The position numbers and the translations under genes are program-made. A DNA stretch of 64,000 bases, taken from the NCBI GenBank assembly GCA_029224185.1, contig CM055188.1, forward strand, positions 18,946,497 to 19,010,496, in the 5' to 3' direction. This stretch comes from Karalla daura (taxonomy: Eukaryota > Chordata > Actinopteri > Chaetodontiformes > Leiognathidae). Positions 42,265 to 64,000 of the stretch are shown piece by piece. The notes beneath the pieces were generated by a model. It was not told the origin of the DNA, made no database searches, and saw only the letters and a program-made list of their open reading frames with translations. Position 1 is the first letter of the stretch, and each line of letters starts with the position of its first letter.

Positions 42265-43093
42265 GTTTGTGAAAATAATGTTTGATTCATTTTGTAATGA
42301 AATCTATCACCAGCTTATTCCACCTCATTTATCATCATCTACCACCACGTTAAAATTTTGTTTTTGGAGTTGGACTCTGGCATTAAAGTCTTTAGTCTTT
42401 CATCCACTTGTTCACAACACTTGTCCATTAGTTTTGAAGAGGTTCTTTTGCTGTGCGTGTATGTGTGTGTGTTTGTTTGTGTCTGTCTGTTTTATTTATC
42501 GTAAATCCATGAAAGTAGAGAGAAAGAGTAGTGATACAGCAGTTGCGAGTTGTTAGATTAGGAGAGTCAGGAAAATTTGTTTAACATTACAGCATTGCTC
42601 TTGTTACCAGACCGTAGTTTTGGTTAAGAGCAGCAAATCCACAAAAAAAGTGTGGCTCTGTTAATTATTAATATTGAGGTGAGATACAGAGAGACAAAAC
42701 AATACAGAAGTAGACTTTGCCAGCATAGCCTGCAGGTGGATGGTCAAGTAGGTTTGATCATTCCAACACAGTGGAACCAGAACACATGCAACAGCTGGGT
42801 GCCATCATGACAGAGCTGTGAGATTACCCTTAATGACAGGCAGCATTGGTGGGAGAACCAATTAAACTGTTATTATTTGGCATAGGAGGAAGGAAGGGTA
42901 GGAGGATTTGGAACAAAAGTCAGACAAAAAAATGGGATTCTCACAGACAACAGAGATCTTTAAATCATTTAAAATCTCTCCCCTTTTGGCATGCAGGGTG
43001 TATCGATTGGGGAACTTTACAAGGGGAAATCTGTGCAAGATGATTAATCATAAGCCACTTTTCTCCTTCGCGCGTATGGATCAGTGCCAACAA

Positions 43094-43094
<1 letters not shown>

Positions 43095-43172
<78 letters not shown>

Positions 43173-43188
43173 GTATAGAGAGAGAGAG
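43095..43188. repeat. Compound (AC)n(AT)n(AG)n microsatellite
   Basis: About 33 AC units pass into atatatatat, then gtatagagagagagag. Confidence 0.95.
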
Positions 43189-46100
43189 GTGTCCTCAATC
43201 GACACTGCTTTCCTGTCTTTTTAGCAGCCGATTCTCCCACTTTTGCCCTTCTCTCTCCATCTTATCTCCACTCCTCAATTTCTGACTTTTTTGTTGGAAC
43301 AAGTAAACAGAGTAAAATGGCCCAGATAGAAATTTTGAGAGACTGATTCCTTGCCTCCTTTCCTAGGTTGGTTGTGCTCACCAGCCAGATACGTGGAAGC
43401 ATCTTCTTGTATGCCCACAGAAATGATTCAGTGGCATATTGATATACAGAGTGGGCTCCTTCAGGAAAATTGCAGGGGAGCTGGGAGAGCTTTAAATAGG
43501 ATCCTTTTGGAATTTCTTTTTGTCAATTAAGTTTGAAAGAGAGTCATCAGCTATAAGTTTGTTAAATCAAGATAGTTTTAGGATTAAACTATTCTGTTAT
43601 CAATCATATTATATCATATTAAATTAATTGCAAAGCCGAAATAGCTTGGGTTTGATATCTTTCCCCCAGCCATTATTTCATATGTTCCATTCACCTTGAC
43701 CCTGACCCTGATTCTGCAAAATGTTGCAATACAAAAAGGATTTCAACATCAGAGGCAACACTGCAAATTGGTCACATTTCTTTTTACCACATATGCAGAA
43801 GACAAAAGCAGATAAATGCCTCTACTGAAATGTTTCTTCATTGGTTGAGCAGATGTATCCTTTCCTTACATCGCCACCGGTGTTAGAGTTAGAGTTGTTT
43901 TCCTCATTTTTAACATTTAAGACTCTGTCACTTTGTACAGATGAATGTGTCACTATGTGTTTAAGAAAAATCATCAAAGAGTATGAGTTTAAGTAAATAT
44001 TCTGTCTCCTCCTTCCCCTAACTGCCAGCTTTTGACCTTGCCTTTGAATGTGGTTGTTCAGGATAATGATAAACACTCGTGCAAGCAAGCTCATTTTGAT
44101 CATAGTGAATAATGTGGTTATGGAAAAACTGTGCTTATTTTAAATAAACGATGGTTGAACATTGGTTATGTTAGGAGAGAAGAAAAGTTGACACTAGAGT
44201 AAGATTTTGAAAGATTTTGGTTAGAGTTGTTGAAAGGCAATACCTGCTGGGATGGAGTTCAGCTTGAAAACTCTCTGCTGCTCACTCAAGCCCTGTACAC
44301 TCTGGACCTCTGCGCCTCACCAAAACTGCTTGTTGAAGGGTTGAATAGTTTCAGAAACCCCTTCCCCCAATACCCGTCAGATTAGTGGGGGCTGTGTTCA
44401 GCCACTTGTTCTACTCTGAACCCGACAATCCAACATTCACATGCATCTCAAGTGGACTGTGCAAACTAAGACAAGAACAAGGATAAACTTTGTCTCTTTT
44501 TTCATTCTTTACACACTCACAGTTTCTACTCTGACCAAGGACAGCAATGTGAATCTCTTACAGAGAAAGCCTAAAAACATTTGCAACACAATTTGGATAT
44601 GTAAATGGTGTTGTGCCCCCTTCATTACAGGCAGCTTATCACACCATCTTCCTCTTTGGAACAACTATACATACATTGGACTACATGTGTTCTCTCAATG
44701 CTCAAGGCTCACGCATTGGCATTCAACACTGCCGTTGGATGTAAATCAGGAAGAGTGGAACTGGCCAATGTGGACGTGGTGAAGATGTTTGATGGAAACA
44801 TTGGCTGCTGCAGAGAATGATGATTTATCTAAACAGTAGATATCATTTGGTTGTTAGACATTTGTGCCTGGAAACTGTACAAAATTCATCCTCCATTGAC
44901 AGACACTGAGCAGCTCTTTGGGGTTTCTGGAATTCATTGTTGCTGCATGCTTCAAACAAAGTACTGTTCGTGAAATTGATGCAATCCAATTCTGTCTGAT
45001 CAATTTTCTATCAAACAACCTGACACTGGCTATCACTTTTAGTTGAAACTTTGCAGTTTGCACAAATATTATCAGCACAACTGTCTTACTGCTTTGCATC
45101 ACATGAAATTATTCAAATGAGCTCTTGTAGTACATCCCAGTCCTGATTTGTTTCACCACCATAGTACTGTGCTGTTCAAGCTGGGCTGTTAACCTCTCAT
45201 ACATAATGAATGAGCACTAACTGTTTATCTTGTGAATTCATCTGCAAGTAATGTAAGTGCCTTGCTCAAGGCTATAGTTGGCGAGGGAGTGTGACCTGCA
45301 GTCCTGCTGCAGTGCTGCTCTCTGCTCTTTTCATCAGGTGCCACACTTGTCTCCTCGCTTCTGGAGCCATATGAGCAGAGTGCATTTGGCTGATCAGTAG
45401 ATGATACAACAGACAGATGCAACAGATCCACTTTCACATTTTTGGGAAGTTTATAAGGGCATCAGAGGGCCAGAAAATGGTGCCGTGATGTTGAGAGAAA
45501 GAGCTTTGTTGTATTGCTCCCTCATTGCAAGGTGGATGAGCAAGGTGGTTGTGAACATTTTCATTTGTCATATACACTGCTGGATGTTTGCATTCATAGC
45601 ATTTTTTAGATCCATTTTTGAGGTTTTCCATGAACCTAAACTATAAAACATTTTTTGTTATTTGCTTGCACTGTGACTCTGTATATACTTTATTTATTTT
45701 TTCCAGGGAAACTAATTGCTACATTGTAACAATTTAGGGACTTGTCCAGGAAGCTGTCTTGTGTTACTGTCAGCACTGTCCTACTGTCAGCAATGGAGGA
45801 GAAATAGAAAATACTCAGTGATGAATGTGAATAATTGGAGAAGGAAAGTCTGGAGGACTATTTCATGACAAGATGAAGAAAAAAGATGACCATGAAGGCA
45901 AACCTCAATATGCTCAGGATTTACCTCAACACCCTGGGTTTGTTTGAAGCCAACATGTAGAACAAATCATTTGGGATGAATAATGAGCAGGAAAATGCTG
46001 CCAGTCATCTGGAGTCCCTAATAGCTGAGTGAGATGAACTGCAGCATCTGTGGCAGAATCAGAAATTCACTCAAGATGATATGGATGGCAGCAGCACATT

Positions 46101-48708
46101 AACACTTCCCCATTTGGCCCTGGCCAGTCAACATTAAAGATTCTCTCCAGTCTGTTGGAATTGACAAACTACATAAATGAGAATAAACCTCTCTTAAATA
46201 ATTCAATATTTATTTTAACACGTTTGCTTGAACACATATTTCTCTACTAACCACTGATTTACCAGTTTTCTGTACCAATTACAAAAGCAAATTCCTTGTA
46301 TGGAGTTTGACTAAGTTGTATAACTAGCCTAGCAAAAAATCTGATTCTCATTCTGATTTTGAATGGCAGTGTTACATGAAAAAATAAAGTTAAATTAATT
46401 AAAAAGTTAAATTAATACATTTCATCTTTTGATTATTTTTAACTTATTTGAAAATCTACCAAAATTACTCTTATCCCTAGATTACAAAAGAGGCAATGAA
46501 CCAGGGTGAAAAGATTGACAATGCAACATTTACACATACAGAAATATTATCTTTAGTCCATTTCTTTTATTTATAAAGCAGATCTCCAGAGGTGAGATGT
46601 AAGAAAATGTACACTTTTTCAGTACCCCACAATATTTTAAGGTTTTATAAAGCAAATTCAAGGAATATCATAGCCTGAACAATGACATAGAAATTTACTA
46701 AAATCACACATTTCACATTGTTTGTTTTCCTCTGTAATATTTTTGAATAGTTCAACCTCACTGGTCATATGAATAATACCAGCTGTTGCATCTTGCACAG
46801 GCTCTCTCTTGACTTTCTTTGACTATGCAAAAGACAACTCATGATTAATCACCAGGAGGAAGAGGGCAGAAGGTCTAGACTGAGACATTGTGTTTCTCAG
46901 CTCATTCTCCTTTAAAAAACGGATAGAAAATGTTATATTATTATAAGTCTATTTTCTCAGAAATAAGCTACAATTGAGCAGGTGAAGTTTCATTCTGTCG
47001 AAACTGTGTGAACTGAACAAGTTTGTCAGCCAGATAACTGTCCAGGTTTGAACAAAAACATGCCAAACTTGCCAAAACAGTTGACATTTCTGCCTAAAGA
47101 TCTCTGAGTTGAAGCACAGAATATTCACTATGCCTATTATCCAGGAAGTTGAGAGACGCTTGGACCTTACCCTTGACCTGCAAACTACACTGGTACGGTG
47201 ATAATGGCTCAACACCTTTTCCACTGAGATGAACCACAGTGCAGAGCTGTACCAGCAGAATACAGTTATCTTGCACAAGAAGTGATGGTGGCACTGCTGT
47301 CTGTTGTGACTATCTGTGGTCATGATTTTTAGGACATCTGAAGCCCTCAGTATAAAACACAAATAACAATGCTCCTGAAAATGTATAATCAGACGACTGA
47401 CACCTGTGTAGACTTACAGCTGAAAATGTGAAAGTGGATCAATCAGCCATAGGTGCTCTGCTCACATGGCTCCACAGTAAGGACACAAGGGCAAACAACT
47501 AATGAGGGAAGGAGAGAGCAACACCTGAGCGGCACTACAACTCATAACAGGGAGTGAAAAATCTGCTCAGCAAGTGCACCTCTCTCACCTTTGGGCCAGC
47601 TGTTCTCAGTAATTGTTTGTTCATCCATATTTCATCGGCGAATTAACTAGTCTGCAGACTATGTGGTCTCCAAAATGTAAAAACATAGGTAGCTGCTCGG
47701 AGTCACCTGGCTTATGAATACAAATTGGCTTCACTTGCTAAACTCTCTATTTGAGTAGTTTTCCCAGGAACTCGTTACAGAAACAGCAAGACTGGACTTA
47801 ATGTTGTTTTGACTGAATTGTAGTTATCAGTAGGCCACTGTGATTAGATCAATTAGAGCAGCATGCTATGAGCTAATCAGAGGAAATCACTGGGTGGAGG
47901 GGCATACATATGGAAGCATGGATATTCAATCTGAACAAAAAAGGTGGGGGATTCACAATAGGACCTAGAGCCATGGAGAGCAACTAATGAGCCTACATGA
48001 TTCACTCTTGGTCTCCCCCGCCATGAGCCTTGTCCTGGCCAGAGCAGAGGCGGGCAAGTTGTCCACCATTTGCTCCAGCAAATTTCATTGCACAGTCTGT
48101 TAGGGCCAAATGATTGTAAAGCTTTAAGTTTTCTATAACAAATGTTTCTTGACTCTATGTCTCAGGGTCTGGCAAGGTTTTATATGATGTGATTACTCAC
48201 AAAGAAAGATGAAAAACTTTCTTTTTACTTACCGTATCTCCCATGTACTATTTGTATGATAAGTAAATGCATCCATACATATACACATTTACAACCTTAA
48301 GCCCTATTTTAATTGAGGAAGTGTTCAGACTCCTCTCAGCCCTGTTGAATCTGAATCTCTAAACTGCCTAATGCTGTCTACAGGCTAGAAAGTTGTACAA
48401 AGACATTTCCAAGTAAGTAAACATATACAATAAAATAGTGAAAACAAATAGAAAATTGGTAAAAATCAATTCAAATAAAAAAAATCAAATAAAAAAAGAA
48501 GTGCAGATAAAAATAAAAATTCACCAGATATAATAAGTAATCACTTCAGGAATGCAAATATAAAACAGGATGTATGTCCACTGTTGCAAAGAATGGACAG
48601 GACACAGGTATAATCTCCCCAGCATATCCAGCAGTACACCTCTTTGCCTCCTCACAGGTGAAGCCCATTAGGCCATTAGCCCACTGAGTACTGTTTCCCC
48701 TCGACACG

Positions 48709-49200
48709 AAGGAGCAGTGGCTCAATTTTGTGCCTCTCCTAGATGTCCGAGCAACAGTTGCAGGATTAGAGAAAAAGGTAATGAATTGATGTTCCATGTT
48801 TCTATCATGTTCAATGTCATGTTGTGTTGTCACTTTTTTAATTTTAAAAGATGAAAGATGTAGGACTTAAAGTCCTACACAAATGCATTATCATTATTAT
48901 TGCATTAAAATGAGAATGTTTTCTGACTTTTAAACCAAGTTGAACAGCGATCACTACAAAGGAGCAGCAGCTCTACTCTTAACCTCTCTTGGATGAGTGA
49001 GCAACAGTTGTGTGAGTGGAAAGAAAAAAAAAGGTAATCGGTGGATGTTCCATGTTTCAATTGCCTATGTTTTTATGGATATCATGTTGTGTTGTCGCTG
49101 TTTGAATTTTATTTCGGCGAAAAGCTGCTGCACAAATAAATGAATTATCATCACTATTATTGCATTAAACTGAATACCCATGCAGACTTTTAAACCGACT
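48709..49200. repeat. Diverged two-copy tandem duplication abutting the RYBP promoter
   Basis: Copy A (48709-48957) and copy B (48958-49200) share landmarks in the same order at an offset of 250-264 bases: ggagcag (48711/48961), gagcaacagttg (48749/48999), gatgttccatgttt (48788/49044), catgttgtgttgtc (48819/49083), tattgcattaaa (48899/49159) and gacttttaaacc (48925/49185). Small indels explain the drift. No reading frame is shared. Confidence 0.85.
48860..48878. repeat. 19-bp palindrome in duplication copy A
   Basis: GTAGGACTT-A-AAGTCCTAC, nine-base perfect arms. It is absent from the matching place in copy B. Confidence 0.9.
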
Positions 49201-49384
49201 CGGGCTGTGATTGGCTGGAGGCCGGTCACGTGGAGCGGTGCAGTCAGTCGCTGAGCGGAGCCTCGAGCCAGCGCTGAGCGGAGCCTGTCTGCCAACAGCC
49301 TCAGCAGCGGCTCTATCTGGAACCTCACTGACAATTAAAGGAGGCCCCTCTTTTCTTCTTATTTTCCGTGGACTACTCTTCACC
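49201..49384 (+). promoter_or_regulatory. RYBP: Inferred RYBP promoter and 5' leader
   Basis: The base composition changes sharply from AT-rich to GC/CpG-rich here. A reverse CCAAT box (gattggct, 49209-49216), a CACGTG E-box (49227-49232) and two exact copies of cgctgagcggagcct (49249-49263 and 49272-49286) lie within 180 bases of the ATG. No TATA box is obvious. The transcription start is not determinable from sequence alone. Confidence 0.55.
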
Positions 49385-63814
<14,430 letters not shown>

Positions 63815-64000
63815 GTCAGTGCATGTGTCGAGGCTTCAGCTCTGTCTGTCTCTCCAGATGTGGCCTCTGCTGCTTTTTATCCTGACAGGCAGGGATGGAA
63901 ATCAAGAACCGGATCTCTTTCAGAGCCGGTGGCCAATGGATCGATTCCTCTAGATCATTTGCATGCCTGCTTGCTGCTTATTGGTGCTGCTATGTTGCAA
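63815..64000 (+). other. RYBP: RYBP intron 3, cut by the window edge
   Basis: Donor gtcagt then non-coding sequence. From about 63,889 it reads ggcagggatggaaatcaaga and aaccggatctctttcagagc, which resembles the end of another dispersed fish repeat, but too little is present to be sure. Confidence 0.6.

Larger units (their letters stand above)
29411..48708. other. Intergenic region between SHQ1 and RYBP, no supported gene
   Basis: About 19 kb with no exon, RNA gene or full mobile element that I can support on either strand. It contains microsatellites (41537-41598, 42101-42264, 43095-43188), an 8-bp tandem repeat (40677-40704) and many short chance frames. The region upstream of a developmental chromatin gene could carry enhancers, but nothing in a single sequence can show that. 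Confidence 0.6.

Noticed and set aside
45800..46140. Coding-like stretch (KKKDDHEGKPQYAQDLPQHPGF...) suggesting a processed pseudogene
   Set aside because: Frames break repeatedly and I could not match it to any protein family. It is left as unannotated intergenic DNA.
47180..47270. tggtacggtgataatggctc...ttttccactgagatg as a third MITE of the ggtacc group
   Set aside because: Only short matches, and no inverted partner was found within 1 kb.
46949..47362. 137-codon open frame on the minus strand, rich in Phe/Trp/Cys
   Set aside because: Hydrophobic residues come from AT-rich DNA. No conserved motif, signal peptide followed by domain, or partner exon was seen.

Overview
The window is vertebrate nuclear DNA, almost certainly from a ray-finned (teleost) fish. 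It holds short coding exons flanked by GT...AG splice sites, long introns, many CA/GT microsatellites, and fragments of repeats that I recognise from teleost genomes: Rex3-type LINEs, short inverted-repeat elements with GGTACCATGTAGTGG-like ends, and a dispersed repeat with a tRNA-like head. There are no bacterial-style operons, no CRISPR array, and no rRNA or convincing tRNA gene.

Two protein-coding genes can be supported, both on the + strand and both cut by the window edges. (1) SHQ1, the H/ACA ribonucleoprotein assembly chaperone, occupies about 1-29,410. Nine exons join in perfect phase from 663 to the stop codon at 28,930-28,932, followed by a 3' UTR and an AATAAA signal at 29,389. The first exons, with the start of the N-terminal CS domain, lie upstream of the window. 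(2) RYBP, the RING1/YY1-binding subunit of non-canonical Polycomb repressive complex 1, runs from its ATG at 49,385 past the right edge. Its first three coding exons are present, carrying the RanBP2-type zinc finger and a charged linker; the C-terminal RING1B/YY1-binding part lies downstream. The same neighbours in the same order and orientation (SHQ1 then RYBP) occur in human chromosome 3p13, so this is conserved vertebrate synteny in more compact form. About 20.5 kb separates the SHQ1 stop from the RYBP ATG, and I see no supported gene in it.

Layout: 1-662, upstream SHQ1 intron; 663-1,480, four tightly packed SHQ1 exons; 1,481-28,310, five more exons split by introns of 0.5-10.5 kb containing repeats; 28,311-29,410, terminal exon whose 3' UTR contains a dispersed repeat; 29,411-48,700, intergenic, mostly unannotatable with microsatellites; 48,709-49,200, a diverged two-copy tandem duplication directly upstream of the RYBP promoter; 49,200-49,410, RYBP promoter, leader and exon 1; 50,083-50,208, zinc-finger exon; 50,209-63,508, a 13.3-kb intron with repeats, a perfect hairpin and a short inverted-repeat element; 63,509-63,814, linker exon; then intron to the edge.

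The two genes do not form a pathway together: SHQ1 acts in snoRNP/telomerase RNP biogenesis and RYBP in H2AK119 ubiquitylation. I found no clear new biological system. The observations most worth checking are the expanded charged linker in RYBP, the tandem duplication abutting its promoter, the repeat-derived SHQ1 3' UTR, and several precise inverted repeats. Family assignments rest on remembered protein and repeat sequences and were not tested by search.
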